DNA of 64,000 nt, from positions 434,001 to 498,000 of the forward strand of contig NZ_AP025282.1 of assembly GCF_024347215.1 (NCBI RefSeq). Direction: 5' to 3'. Both the position numbers and the translations under genes were made by a program. This DNA comes from Aliamphritea ceti (GTDB lineage: Bacteria; Pseudomonadota; Gammaproteobacteria; Pseudomonadales; Balneatricaceae). The notes beneath the pieces were generated by a model. It was not told where the DNA came from. It did no database searches and saw only the letters and a program-made list of their open reading frames with translations. This document shows, in pieces, positions 1-8,430 of the stretch (the first letter of the stretch is position 1; every line of letters starts with the position of its first letter).

Positions 1-465
1 AGAAGGCACTACTTTACGGGCCAAGTTGAAAACTGGCTCGGTCAGTTGAGTTATTAACTGCGGCCCGGGGTGATAACTGCCAGGCGCAACCCAGCTGATA
101 ATCACTGAGCCCAGTACCGCCCAGAAGTAAATGTCCAGGATAGAGCTCAGAACAGTTACACCGGAAATTATTGCTATGGTCGGTAAGTTAGTGCCGACGC
201 CATGGCCTTGCAGTGTCAGTATCAGCAACCAGCCAGCTGCATGAATGATAAAGGCCAGTATCAGTGGCGTGATATCTATATTCGCAATACGAGGTATTGC
301 TTTCTGCAAAGGGGCTAACGGCACTGCTGTAAGCTTAACTACGGCCTGCGAGATCGGATTGTAATAGTCGGCTTTGGCTACCTGAAGTAAAAACCGTAAT
401 ACGATCATGAAAGCATAGAGTTGTACGATCAACTGGATGATAGAGCTGGTCGGATCCTGTCCCAT
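1..465 (-). CDS. yggT: YggT family integral membrane protein (C-terminal end outside window)
   Basis: Reading the minus strand from an ATG at 465 gives 155 codons without a stop up to base 1, so the gene continues past the left edge; E. coli YggT is about 188 residues. The translation begins MGQDPTSSIIQLIVQLY and contains the duplicated hydrophobic segments and the conserved FLLQV..ADYYNP and SWVAPG..HPG motifs of the YggT family. The family is membrane embedded and its biochemical role is poorly defined, with a suggested link to osmotic tolerance. It lies 82 bp downstream of proC on the same strand, as in the common yggS-proC-yggT operon, which supports the call. Confidence 0.9.
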   Translation of the reverse strand, partial: MGQDPTSSIIQLIVQLYAFMIVLRFLLQVAKADYYNPISQAVVKLTAVPLAPLQKAIPRIANIDITPLILAFIIHAAGWLLILTLQGHGVGTNLPTIAIISGVTVLSSILDIYFWAVLGSVIISWVAPGSYHPGPQLITQLTEPVFNLARKVVPS

Positions 466-547
466 ATGAATTCAATTCCTGTTAAACATATTTGTATGAA
501 TACGAGTATAGAGCCTTTATAGCTGTCAATGAACAGAATAGAGGTGT

Positions 548-1372
548 CTATTTGGCTAATTCTTCAGCCATTTCTTCCGCACGGTTATAGCAAGCCTGCA
601 TAGCAGTGCCGAACATGTCTTCCAGCCCCTGGCTTTGAAAGCTCAGAATTGCCTGCTCAGTAGTACCTTTTGGAGAGGTAACACGACGGCGCAGTTCAGC
701 TGCATCCACGTCACTCTGACTGGCCATCTTAGCGGCGCCCAGTGCCGTTTGAAGTGTTAGCTCCCGGGCTACCTCTGGGCTCAAACCGAGTTTTTCTCCG
801 GCGGCAGCCATCGCTTCCATGACAAAGAAGTAGTAAGCAGGGCCGCTTCCTGATACGGCAGTGACTGCACTGAGTTCTGCTTCTTGCTGAACCCACAAAG
901 CGATACCGATAGTTTTTAAAATAGCTTCGGTTTGCTGTTTTTGCTCAATCGTTACTTTCTCGTTTGCGTACAGGCCGCTGGCGCCGGTTTGCACCAGGGA
1001 AGGGGTATTCGGCATGCAGCGTACAATTGCAGTATTGCCACCCAGCCAGCTATCCATACTGTCGCAGCGAATTCCGGCGGCCACAGATACAATCAGCGGC
1101 TGGTTGCTCTGAACTGTTGCTGCCAGTGATTCAGCAACGCCTTTCAGAATCTGGGGTTTAACTGCCAGCACGACGATATCAGCAGCAGCGCATGCTGCCT
1201 GGTTGTCAGTGGTGGTTTGCAGGCCTTGCTCATGCAAATAAGCAAGGCTTTCGGTACGGGTGGCGGTAGCCCATATATTCGCAGCAGGGTAACCGCTGTT
1301 TAGCAGCCCGCCGATAATTGCCCGAGCCATGTTGCCTGCGCCGATAAAGGCCAGTGTTGGTTGCGCACTCAT
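548..1372 (-). CDS. proC: Pyrroline-5-carboxylate reductase
   Basis: Last step of proline biosynthesis: NAD(P)H-dependent reduction of 1-pyrroline-5-carboxylate to L-proline in the cytoplasm. The 274-residue protein has the N-terminal Rossmann motif FIGAGNMARAIIGGLL at residues 9-24 and the C-terminal all-alpha dimerisation domain with the family signature region (SGSGPAYYF, then RRRVTSPKGTTEQA). The length is normal for ProC. A good ribosome binding site (AAGGAT) lies 6 bp before the ATG. It sits between yggS (52 bp upstream) and yggT on the minus strand, probably one transcript. Confidence 0.97.
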   Translation of the reverse strand: MSAQPTLAFIGAGNMARAIIGGLLNSGYPAANIWATATRTESLAYLHEQGLQTTTDNQAACAAADIVVLAVKPQILKGVAESLAATVQSNQPLIVSVAAGIRCDSMDSWLGGNTAIVRCMPNTPSLVQTGASGLYANEKVTIEQKQQTEAILKTIGIALWVQQEAELSAVTAVSGSGPAYYFFVMEAMAAAGEKLGLSPEVARELTLQTALGAAKMASQSDVDAAELRRRVTSPKGTTEQAILSFQSQGLEDMFGTAMQACYNRAEEMAEELAK

Positions 1373-1424
1373 AATTTTATCCTTGTATCAGGCCTGTATT
1401 TGGCGGCCTTATGTTATGCATTCT

Positions 1425-2129
1425 TCAGGCTTTCTGGCTGTAATCACGGGCACCAAAAATAGCAGTACCAATACGTACCATCGTTGAGCCTTCACTGATT
1501 GCGGCAGTCATATCACCGGTCATGCCCATCGATAGAGTATCCAGCCGGGCTGTGGGATTAGTTGCGCGAATTTCATTGAGCAGTGCAGACATCGCTCTGA
1601 AAGGTAGCCGTTGTGCTTCAGGATCGCTGCAGGGGCTGGGAATCGCCATCAGACCACGCAGCGAGATATTCGGTAGCTGCAGTATCTGGTTGGCCAGTGC
1701 AACTACGTCTTCAGGTAAAACACCTGACTTGCTTGCTTCACCACTGATGTTTACCTGTAGGCAGATATTCAGCGGTGGCATGTTTTCCGGACGTTGTGCA
1801 CTCAGTCTCTGGGCTATTTTTAGACGATCAACACTGTGTACCCAGTCAAAGCTTTTGCTGATTGGGCGGGTTTTATTGGATTGAATAGGGCCAATAAAGT
1901 GCCAGCAAATATCCAGGTCCTGAAGGAGTTCGATTTTATCCAGGCCTTCTTGCAGATAATTTTCGCCAAAGTCCCGCTGGCCCGCTGCATATGCCTGGCG
2001 AAGATCGTCAGCCGGTCGGGTTTTACTGACTGCCAACAGGCATATTTCGGCTGCATCGCGACTGCTGTTTTCAGCGCTTTGCAGAATTTGCTGCCGGACA
2101 GTATTCAGGTTCTCTGTGATTTTTATCAT
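1425..2129 (-). CDS. yggS: YggS/PLPBP family pyridoxal phosphate homeostasis protein
   Basis: Single-domain PLP-binding protein that buffers free pyridoxal phosphate and affects amino-acid pools; the family has no demonstrated enzymatic turnover. The 234-residue product shows the alanine-racemase-like TIM barrel signatures: PLP lysine K36 in LLAVSKTRP, then DFGENYLQEG, WHFIGPIQSNK, and a C-terminal SMGMTGD plus VRIGTAIFG phosphate-binding stretch. First gene of the yggS-proC-yggT set. It is divergent from pilT, an arrangement found in many Pseudomonas-related genomes. The ribosome binding site is weak. Confidence 0.95.
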   Translation of the reverse strand: MIKITENLNTVRQQILQSAENSSRDAAEICLLAVSKTRPADDLRQAYAAGQRDFGENYLQEGLDKIELLQDLDICWHFIGPIQSNKTRPISKSFDWVHSVDRLKIAQRLSAQRPENMPPLNICLQVNISGEASKSGVLPEDVVALANQILQLPNISLRGLMAIPSPCSDPEAQRLPFRAMSALLNEIRATNPTARLDTLSMGMTGDMTAAISEGSTMVRIGTAIFGARDYSQKA

Positions 2130-2152
2130 ACGGGTGTTTAAGGAACATTGGC

Positions 2153-2181
2153 TTGAAAGTTTATATTCTGCTACATATAAG
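2153..2181 (+). promoter_or_regulatory. Candidate sigma-70 promoter for pilT
   Basis: TTGAAA at 2153-2158 and TATAAG at 2176-2181 are separated by exactly 17 bp and lie about 65 bp before the pilT start in the yggS-pilT divergent gap. Both hexamers match the housekeeping consensus at four or more positions. Confidence 0.5.
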
Positions 2182-2245
2182 GGCGCGATTGAATAGCTAT
2201 ACTTGTTTTACAAGTGTTTATACCCTGTTGATGTACTGAGGCTTT

Positions 2246-3280
2246 ATGGATATTACCGAATTACTTTCTTTCACTGTTCAGCAAGGCGCTTCTGATCTAC
2301 ATATTTCTGCAGGCATGCCACCGGTAATTCGGGTCGATGGTGAAGTCCGGCGTATCAAGCTGCCTTCCCTCGATCATAAACAGGTCCAAACGCTGATTTA
2401 CGACATAATGAATGATAAACAGCGTAAGGACTACGAAGATCTGCTGGAAACAGATTTTTCTTTTGAGGTACCAAAACTGGCCCGTTTTCGTGTTAACGCT
2501 TTTAACCAAAATCGTGGCGCTTCAGCTGTTTTCCGGACCATTCCTTCTAAAGTTTTGACCATGGAAGACCTGGGGTTGGGTAAAGTATTCTGCGATCTGG
2601 CAGAAAAGCCCCGTGGACTGGTATTGGTAACAGGGCCTACTGGCTCAGGTAAAAGTACCACTTTGGCGGCTTTGGTGGATTATATTAATGAGACCCGTCA
2701 GGATCACATTCTTACCATCGAAGATCCGATTGAATTTGTTCACGAAAGTAAAAAGAGTCTGATTAACCAGCGGGAAGTACATCGGGATACGTTAGGTTTT
2801 GACGAAGCACTGCGTTCTGCGTTGCGTGAAGACCCTGACGTGATTCTGGTGGGCGAGATGCGGGATTTGGAAACTATTCGTCTGGCGCTGACTGCCGCGG
2901 AAACCGGTCATTTAGTGTTTGGTACCTTGCATACAACGTCTGCAGCCAAAACTGTTGACCGTATTGTAGATGTGTTCCCTGCGGCGGAGAAAGCCATGGT
3001 GCGTTCGATGCTGTCAGAGTCTCTGCAAGGCGTTATCTCTCAGACGTTGTTGAAAAAACCACAAGGTGGCCGGGTTGCCGCTCATGAAATAATGATAGGT
3101 ACTCCGGCAATTCGTAACCTGATTCGGGAAGACAAAATCGCACAAATGTATTCAGCAATACAAACCGGTGCGGCTTTTGGTATGGTTACTCTTGATCAGT
3201 CGCTGACTGATTTGCTTAGTAAAGGCCTGATCAGTCGCGAAGCGGCACGTGAAAAGGCACTTAATCCAATGAACTTCTAG
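2246..3280 (+). CDS. pilT: Type IV pilus retraction ATPase PilT
   Basis: Hexameric cytoplasmic motor that depolymerises type IV pili and drives twitching motility. The 344-residue protein is full length for PilT. It shows an N-terminal PAS-like domain starting MDITELLSF, the P-loop GPTGSGKST at 130-138, the Asp box (ILTIEDPIEF), Walker B (DVILVGEMRD) and the His box (GHLVFGTLHT), and ends with the PilT-specific AIRNLIRE and AFGMVTLDQ segments. Ribosome binding site TGAGG is 5 bp before the ATG. pilU follows 119 bp downstream in the same direction. Confidence 0.98.
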   Translation: MDITELLSFTVQQGASDLHISAGMPPVIRVDGEVRRIKLPSLDHKQVQTLIYDIMNDKQRKDYEDLLETDFSFEVPKLARFRVNAFNQNRGASAVFRTIPSKVLTMEDLGLGKVFCDLAEKPRGLVLVTGPTGSGKSTTLAALVDYINETRQDHILTIEDPIEFVHESKKSLINQREVHRDTLGFDEALRSALREDPDVILVGEMRDLETIRLALTAAETGHLVFGTLHTTSAAKTVDRIVDVFPAAEKAMVRSMLSESLQGVISQTLLKKPQGGRVAAHEIMIGTPAIRNLIREDKIAQMYSAIQTGAAFGMVTLDQSLTDLLSKGLISREAAREKALNPMNF

Positions 3281-3411
3281 TGATGCTTTGGTCACAGTTT
3301 GTAGTAGTTGAACGGTAATTAACTATTTCTTACGCGGGCGCCAGGGGTTTTTAAGCGCTGACAGGCAACGATAGCCGCCGTGTATTTTGCGATTTTTGGT
3401 TGGAGAACCAG

Positions 3412-4575
3412 GTGGATATTACTCAGCTCTTAAAAATTATGAATGATCGCAATGCCTCTGACTTGTTTGTGACCGCAGGTGCCAGGCCGAGTATCAAGGT
3501 GGATGGTACGCTTAAACCATTGACTAAAGAGGCGTTAAAGCCTGACCAGGCCAGAAAGCTGACATGTAGTACGATGAATGATCAGCAGCTGGTTGAATTC
3601 GAAAGTACCCGTGAGTGTAACTTTGCCATCAGTGCGCAGGGGCTGGGTCGATACCGCGTAAGTGCTTTTTATCAGCGGAACTCGCCGGGAATGGTATTGC
3701 GTCGGATTAATACCAGTATTCCGAGCATGGAAGATCTTTCTTTACCGCCGGTGCTGAAAGATCTGGCGATGGCTAAGCGCGGATTGATTCTATTTGTAGG
3801 TGGTACCAGTACCGGTAAATCCACGTCACTGGCTTCCATGATTGATTACCGTAATACCAATAGCGGTGGTCACATTATTACCATTGAAGATCCGATTGAA
3901 TATATCCATGACCATAAGCAGAGTCTGATTACTCAGCGGGAAGTAGGTCTGGATACAGACTCTTTTGAAGTCGCGCTGAAGAATACCCTGCGTCAGGCTC
4001 CTGATGTTATTTTGATGGGTGAGATTCGTACATCTGAGACGATGGGGTATGGTCTGACTTTTGCTGAAACCGGTCATCTGTGTATGGCCACCATGCATGC
4101 TAACAATGCTAACCAGGCACTGGACCGCATTATTAGTTTTTTCCCGCCTGAAAGTCATGCTCAGGTGTGGATGGATTTATCGCTGAACCTTAAGGCTATT
4201 GTTGCTCAGCAGTTGTTGCCAACCCGCGATGGTAAGGGGCGCCGGGCTGTAATTGAAGTAATGATTAATACACCTTTGATTCAAGACCTGATCCGTAAAG
4301 GCGAAGTACATGAGCTGAAGGAAGTCATTAAAAAGTCTTCTAATCTGGGTATGCAGACCTTTGATCAGGCGCTGTACGATACCTACAAAGAAGGCATTAT
4401 TAATTACGATGTGGCGCTGGCGCACGCGGATTCAGCTAATGACCTGCGTTTGATGATTAAGCTGAATGCGTCTGAGAATGAAGTTGTCCCTGATGACGAT
4501 ACAATGAATTTCTCGTTGCAGGATGAAGATGATTACATCGCCAATGAAGGCAATATCCAAGTAAACAAAATGTAA
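3412..4575 (+). CDS. pilU: PilT-dependent retraction ATPase PilU
   Basis: Accessory twitching-motility ATPase that works together with PilT. The longest frame opens at a TTG at 3400, but the GTG at 3412 is preferred: GGAG lies 6 bp before it, and the resulting N-terminus (MDITQLLKIM) aligns with the PilU family and with PilT. The protein is then 387 residues. P-loop GTSTGKST starts at about residue 131; the Asp box TIEDPIEYI, Walker B PDVILMGEI and His box GHLCMATMHA follow. The C-terminal tail beyond ADSANDLRLMIKL is acidic, as in other PilU proteins. A strong terminator follows immediately. Confidence 0.95.
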   Translation: MDITQLLKIMNDRNASDLFVTAGARPSIKVDGTLKPLTKEALKPDQARKLTCSTMNDQQLVEFESTRECNFAISAQGLGRYRVSAFYQRNSPGMVLRRINTSIPSMEDLSLPPVLKDLAMAKRGLILFVGGTSTGKSTSLASMIDYRNTNSGGHIITIEDPIEYIHDHKQSLITQREVGLDTDSFEVALKNTLRQAPDVILMGEIRTSETMGYGLTFAETGHLCMATMHANNANQALDRIISFFPPESHAQVWMDLSLNLKAIVAQQLLPTRDGKGRRAVIEVMINTPLIQDLIRKGEVHELKEVIKKSSNLGMQTFDQALYDTYKEGIINYDVALAHADSANDLRLMIKLNASENEVVPDDDTMNFSLQDEDDYIANEGNIQVNKM

Positions 4576-4587
4576 TTTATTGCGATT

Positions 4588-4617
4588 AAAAAAACCGGTC
4601 ACAGTACCGGTTTTTTA
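4588..4617 (+). terminator. Rho-independent terminator after pilU
   Basis: Inverted repeat aaaaaccggt / accggttttt with a 6-nt loop followed by a T run. The A-rich 5' arm means it can also work for the convergent TetR-family gene on the minus strand. Confidence 0.85.
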
Positions 4618-4639
4618 TTGTCTGCTGGTTGTGGGTGAA

Positions 4640-5254
4640 TCAGCTATTGAAACACCCCTGAATGTAACTCTTGCACGCCTGTGTGGCATCGTCAGTGCTG
4701 AGTTCGTTCTTATTCAGAGCGATATTACTCCACAGGCCATCCAACAGCGCTAATAAGCCGAGAGTTGCCTGTTTCGCGGGTAGGCGCAAATTGCTCTTGA
4801 TTCCTGAGTGACCAAATAATTGCAGATAAAAAGCCATCATTTGCCGGTTGTTATCCTGAATGATCTCCCGGTAGCGCTCGGTGTAGCGGCTGGCGCTGGT
4901 GAAAGCCTGCCAGGCTGCAAGTACATCGGTATCAAAGCCCGGAGGCTGAAAGCTGGCAGCCGCGCAGCGGTGGATAAGTGTGAGTGGGTCACTGGCAGTA
5001 TCAGCGCCTATCTGACGTTTAATGTCTAATGCGTCACTGAACATTTTACTCAGGCAGGCCGCAAGTAAGTCTTCTTTACTACTGAAGTAGTGAGCACTCA
5101 TGCCTCTGGATGCTCCCGCTTCAGCACAGATTTTCGCAATAGTTGCGCCTTCGACGCCCTGCTGGGCAACCGTTCTCACACTGGCTTCTAACAGGCTCTT
5201 ACGCCGAAATTCGCGGTTTTCGACTTGAGTCAGTGGTCGGGAAAATTCTTTCAT
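4640..5254 (-). CDS. TetR/AcrR family regulator, BetI-like
   Basis: A 204-residue one-component repressor with an N-terminal TetR helix-turn-helix (TIAKICAEAGASRGMSAHYF at about 38-57) and a C-terminal ligand domain. The recognition-helix region SRGMSAHYFSSKEDLL resembles the BetI subgroup (choline-responsive in E. coli), but nothing here shows choline as the ligand. It is transcribed divergently from the di-iron oxygenase and Rieske ferredoxin genes. A perfect palindrome lies between them at 5347-5364, so the simplest model is that it represses itself and that operon. The ribosome binding site is weak. Confidence 0.85.
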   Translation of the reverse strand: MKEFSRPLTQVENREFRRKSLLEASVRTVAQQGVEGATIAKICAEAGASRGMSAHYFSSKEDLLAACLSKMFSDALDIKRQIGADTASDPLTLIHRCAAASFQPPGFDTDVLAAWQAFTSASRYTERYREIIQDNNRQMMAFYLQLFGHSGIKSNLRLPAKQATLGLLALLDGLWSNIALNKNELSTDDATQACKSYIQGCFNS

Positions 5255-5346
5255 ATCAGTTGTTTGTGCCTGTTTTAAGCGGCAATGGTGATTTTGTTTT
5301 AAGCATTATAACCGGTAAAGCATAAAAATTATGTTGCATGAAATAA

Positions 5347-5364
5347 TTATGTTGATTGACATAA
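5347..5364. promoter_or_regulatory. Perfect 18-bp palindrome, probable TetR-family operator
   Basis: Arms TTATGT and ACATAA are perfect inverted repeats around a 6-bp centre. The nonamer ttatgttg plus flanking bases also recurs 18 bp upstream (aattatgttg at 5328-5337 and 5346-5355). The palindrome covers the TTGACA hexamer of the candidate promoter, as expected for a repressor site between a TetR gene and its target. Confidence 0.6.
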
Positions 5365-5383
5365 CTTTGTTATTTGTCATAAG
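5356..5383 (+). promoter_or_regulatory. Candidate sigma-70 promoter for the oxygenase-ferredoxin operon
   Basis: A perfect TTGACA at 5356-5361 is followed after 16 bp by CATAAG at 5378-5383, about 50 bp before the oxygenase start. The -35 overlaps the palindrome described above. Confidence 0.55.
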
Positions 5384-5434
5384 TTTGCAGCTGACTTTAC
5401 CCCGTAACAAAAATAATAATGCGAGGATATACGT

Positions 5435-6415
5435 ATGAGCACTGAGCAAGGTTGGTATAAACCGGATATTGATAAAAAAGTACTGAAGCAACTGATGCGT
5501 CGGGATAATAAACCTGCGTTGCTGCAGTTTGGTTTGTTCTTTGGTTTGTTAGCGGGCTTAGCCGTTGCTGTGCTGCTGAGTTGGAATACAAGCGGGTGGT
5601 GGTTGCTCTACCTGCTTTACTGTGCGGTATTCGCATTTGCTACATCAGCTGTGCATGAGTTATGTCATGGCTCTCCGTTTCGAACTCGCTGGTTAAATGA
5701 AATAAGTCTGTTTATTACTGGCTGGATGATGCAGATGGAGCCGGTTGCGGCCCGCTGGGGGCACGCCGGACATCATACTTATACTCATTTTAATAAAGGC
5801 GACAGCGAGCTGGCGCTGGCAAACCCGCTCAGCTGGAAAGAGTTTTTGGTACAGCTCAGTGGTGTAGGTGCTATGCATCGCTATTACGCTGAGATGCTGA
5901 TGCTCTGTTGCGGTAAACAGGTAGCACGGATTCGCGGCATTATTCCGCAGCAGGAAATGCGTCAGGCGCAGCGCAATGCCTGTCTGATGGTGTTGGGCTA
6001 TGTGCTGGTTATTAGCTGGTCTGTGCTTGCTGCCAGCTGGCTGCCTGTCTTATTGCTGATGTTACCGCGAATAATTGGTGGCCCTGTGGTTGGGGTGTTT
6101 AGGGTAACTCAGCATGCCGGGCTGGCTATGGATATTCAGGACCACCGCATGACAACCCGGACGTTTTACACGAATCCGTTATTTGAGTTTCTCTACTTCA
6201 ATATGAACTATCACGTCGAACATCACATGTTCCCGCTGGTGCCTTTCTATAATTTAAAGAAGCTTCATGAGGCCGTGAAGGATCAGTTGCCTGTACCGCT
6301 TGAGGGTATGGATGCAGTTATGACTGAAATTATTCATGCCATTCGTATGCAGCGCAGTCATCAGGGCTATTTTATAAATAAGTTGGCCACAGAGTCGGCA
6401 CAGACAGCAGTTTAA
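5435..6415 (+). CDS. Membrane fatty-acid desaturase/hydroxylase family di-iron protein
   Basis: Integral membrane oxidase of the histidine-box superfamily (fatty acid desaturases, AlkB-type hydroxylases). The 326-residue protein has hydrophobic pairs near residues 30-70 and 190-220 and three histidine clusters that would ligate two irons: HELCH at 74-78, HAGHH at 110-114 and HVEHH at 260-264. Such enzymes need reduced ferredoxin, and a Rieske ferredoxin starts 22 bp after the stop. The substrate cannot be read from sequence; a short-chain or quaternary-amine substrate is possible given the BetI-like regulator, but this is inference. Ribosome binding site GCGAGGA precedes the ATG. Confidence 0.85.
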   Translation: MSTEQGWYKPDIDKKVLKQLMRRDNKPALLQFGLFFGLLAGLAVAVLLSWNTSGWWLLYLLYCAVFAFATSAVHELCHGSPFRTRWLNEISLFITGWMMQMEPVAARWGHAGHHTYTHFNKGDSELALANPLSWKEFLVQLSGVGAMHRYYAEMLMLCCGKQVARIRGIIPQQEMRQAQRNACLMVLGYVLVISWSVLAASWLPVLLLMLPRIIGGPVVGVFRVTQHAGLAMDIQDHRMTTRTFYTNPLFEFLYFNMNYHVEHHMFPLVPFYNLKKLHEAVKDQLPVPLEGMDAVMTEIIHAIRMQRSHQGYFINKLATESAQTAV

Positions 6416-6437
6416 TTTTTGAAGACGGAGCCAGAAC

Positions 6438-6749
6438 ATGAACTATATCGACGTATGTGACATTGAAGATATCGATGCAGAAGACGTGATGCGGTTTGAT
6501 TACGGAAATGAAACTTTCGCAATTTATCGGACAGAGACCGACTATTTTGCTACCGCAGGCCTGTGTACCCATGAAGAGGTACATCTTGAGGATGGTCTGG
6601 TGATAGATGATGTTATCGAGTGTCCGTTGCATCAGGGGCGCTTTAATGTGCGTACCGGGGAGGCGTTGAGTGCACCGGCCTGCGTGAATTTGAAGACATA
6701 CCCTGTAAAGGTCGATGGTCGGCGGGTGATGATGGACATTGATGGCTAA
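6438..6749 (+). CDS. Rieske-type [2Fe-2S] ferredoxin
   Basis: A 103-residue soluble electron carrier. Cluster ligands are visible as C43-x-H45 (CTHEEVHL) and C62-x2-H65 (CPLHQGRFN), the pattern of bacterial dioxygenase ferredoxins such as NDO- or BphF-type proteins. It lacks fused oxygenase or reductase domains. It lies 22 bp after the di-iron membrane protein with its own GGAG site, so it is probably the dedicated donor to that enzyme. No ferredoxin reductase gene is in this window, so the electron source must be elsewhere. Confidence 0.93.
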   Translation: MNYIDVCDIEDIDAEDVMRFDYGNETFAIYRTETDYFATAGLCTHEEVHLEDGLVIDDVIECPLHQGRFNVRTGEALSAPACVNLKTYPVKVDGRRVMMDIDG

Positions 6750-6874
6750 GGGCCTAAGCACTGTTAGTGCATGTCTTTGTCTGGGGCGTGATTTTTTCAG
6801 AGCGGCGTTGTGATCTTATGTCTGGCGAGGCATAGTGCTGTTCCCTCAGCTAGCACTGGCTTTAGGAATCGGAT

Positions 6875-7432
6875 ATGCAGCGCATTATTCTGGCAGATAT
6901 CTTTGGTTATACCGAAGCGCTACAGACACTGGCGGATCAGTTACCGGGTGATAGCCTGATACTGGACCCTTATGCAGGTCAGCCAATGGCTTTGCTGGAT
7001 GAAGCTCAGGCCTATGAATGCTTTCAGACATACTGCAGTGTTGAAACCTATGCTCAACAGCTGAGTATCGCTCTGGAGCAATTAGCTGATCCGGTAGATG
7101 TCATTGGGTTTAGTGTCGGTGCTGCTGCACTCTGGCATGTGTTAGGGAGTGTGGCACCGGAAAAAATCTCTAATGCGACTGGCTTCTACGGTAATCAGAT
7201 TCGGCATGCTCTTAATATAGAGCCTCAGGGGGCTGTAACCTTGGTGTTGCCTGATTCGGAAAAACATTTCTCGGTGGCATCATTAGCTGTTTCGTTAGAA
7301 GTTTATCCACAGGTAAGTTTAGTGCGAACACCATATTTTCACGGCTTTATGAACCCTGCTTCTGCGAACTTCTCAACGCAAGGTTATGCTGAGTATCTGC
7401 TTTGGTTACAGCGAAAAAGTAGCGAAAGATAA
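6875..7432 (+). CDS. Small alpha/beta hydrolase, dienelactone-hydrolase-like
   Basis: A 185-residue cytoplasmic protein with a nucleophile elbow GFSVGA (Ser80) and a late histidine in PYFHGFMNP, consistent with a compact alpha/beta hydrolase of the dienelactone hydrolase type. The family acts on esters or lactones; no substrate can be assigned. It starts 125 bp after the Rieske ferredoxin with an AGGAAT ribosome binding site, and a weak hairpin (gcact/agtgc at 6758-6770) lies between. It may or may not be cotranscribed with the oxygenase pair. A strong terminator follows. Confidence 0.7.
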   Translation: MQRIILADIFGYTEALQTLADQLPGDSLILDPYAGQPMALLDEAQAYECFQTYCSVETYAQQLSIALEQLADPVDVIGFSVGAAALWHVLGSVAPEKISNATGFYGNQIRHALNIEPQGAVTLVLPDSEKHFSVASLAVSLEVYPQVSLVRTPYFHGFMNPASANFSTQGYAEYLLWLQRKSSER

Positions 7433-7443
7433 AATGAAGACAT

Positions 7444-7473
7444 AAAAAAACCTGCCAATAGCAGGTTTTTTTG
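7444..7473. terminator. Bidirectional terminator between hydrolase and ferredoxin
   Basis: Stem aaaaaacctgc / gcaggtttttt with a 5-nt loop. The convergent genes end at 7432 (plus) and 7496 (minus), and the symmetric A/T flanks suit both directions. Confidence 0.85.
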
Positions 7474-7495
7474 CTCGTAAGTAGGCAGTATTTTA

Positions 7496-7744
7496 TTACT
7501 GACCAGTCAGCTGCTTGTACTTATCCATCAGCTGATCTTCAGACTCAACGTGATCCGGATCTTTAGGAATGCAGTCTACAGGGCATACTTCAACACACTG
7601 CGGAGTATCGTAGTGGCCTACACACTCAGTACATTTCTTTGGATCGATTTCGTAAATTTCGTCGCCTGGAGCGATCGCCTCGTTCGGGCACTCCGGCTCG
7701 CATACGTCACAGTTTATGCATTCATCTGTGATGATTAATGACAT
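7496..7744 (-). CDS. yfhL: YfhL-type 2[4Fe-4S] ferredoxin
   Basis: An 82-residue ferredoxin with two four-cysteine cluster motifs. The first is CINCDVCEPECPNEA; the second has the longer spacing CTECVGHYDTPQCVEVCPVDC typical of the YfhL/Allochromatium vinosum ferredoxin group (low-potential, two 4Fe-4S clusters). It is the electron donor to an unspecified partner in most gammaproteobacteria. It lies 26 bp after coaD on the same strand, an arrangement shared with Pseudomonas, and has a GAGG ribosome binding site. Confidence 0.93.
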   Translation of the reverse strand: MSLIITDECINCDVCEPECPNEAIAPGDEIYEIDPKKCTECVGHYDTPQCVEVCPVDCIPKDPDHVESEDQLMDKYKQLTGQ

Positions 7745-7770
7745 CGTAGCTACCTCACTAGCTGTTAGTA

Positions 7771-8250
7771 TTAGTGCCCGAAACGGCGTTTCAATGCTTG
7801 ATTGACCGTTGGGTGCACAAATTGTTCTACATCCCCTCCCAGGCTCGCAATTTCCCTAATAAGGGTAGAGGAGATGAAAGATAAATGTTCTGCCGGCGTA
7901 AGAAACATACTTTCGGCAGCAGGTGCCAGATGACGATTCATGTTCGCCAGCTGGAACTCGTATTCAAAATCTGACACGGCTCTTAGCCCACGCAGAATAA
8001 TATTGGCGTTATGCTGGGTGACTAATTCCGCAAGCAGACAGTTGAAACCTATTACTTCGACATTGTCTAAGTGGCTGGTGACAACTTTTGCTAACTCAAC
8101 ACGCTCGTCCAATGGCAGCAGTGGTGCCTTTTTGGGACTGGCCGCGACAGCAACAATCACCCGATCGAAAATACGGGAAGCCCGTTCGATCAGGTCGTTA
8201 TGTCCATTTGTAATCGGGTCAAAAGTACCCGGGTAAACCGCAGTATTCAT
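7771..8250 (-). CDS. coaD: Pantetheine-phosphate adenylyltransferase
   Basis: Penultimate step of coenzyme A synthesis: 4'-phosphopantetheine plus ATP gives dephospho-CoA. The frame could open 24 bases earlier at 8274, but the ATG at 8250 gives MNTAVYPGTFDPITNGH, the normal CoaD N-terminus, and a 159-residue protein of standard size. The nucleotidyltransferase motif GTFDPITNGH is at 8-17, and the C-terminal ISSTLIREIASLGGDV contains the second ATP-binding signature. Probably the first gene of a coaD-yfhL transcript. Confidence 0.97.
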   Translation of the reverse strand: MNTAVYPGTFDPITNGHNDLIERASRIFDRVIVAVAASPKKAPLLPLDERVELAKVVTSHLDNVEVIGFNCLLAELVTQHNANIILRGLRAVSDFEYEFQLANMNRHLAPAAESMFLTPAEHLSFISSTLIREIASLGGDVEQFVHPTVNQALKRRFGH

Positions 8251-8430
8251 GTTTAATTCACAGCTGTTCTGCATAAATGAATATTAGCAAATCCGCAAGT
8301 GCGCGATATTAGCTGAATTGGATGGAGTTCACAAATACAATAATGGAATTGGAAATTGTATATTGGTTATAAGAACTATTTTTTTAATTCCAATGCGAAA
8401 TAACCATTTTAGCTTTACGGGAATCCCGAA

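Noticed and set aside
8337..8395. TGGAATT ... AATTCCA inverted repeat between coaD and the M48 lipoprotein gene
   Set aside because: Arms are about 40 bp apart in an AT-rich tract; likely by chance.
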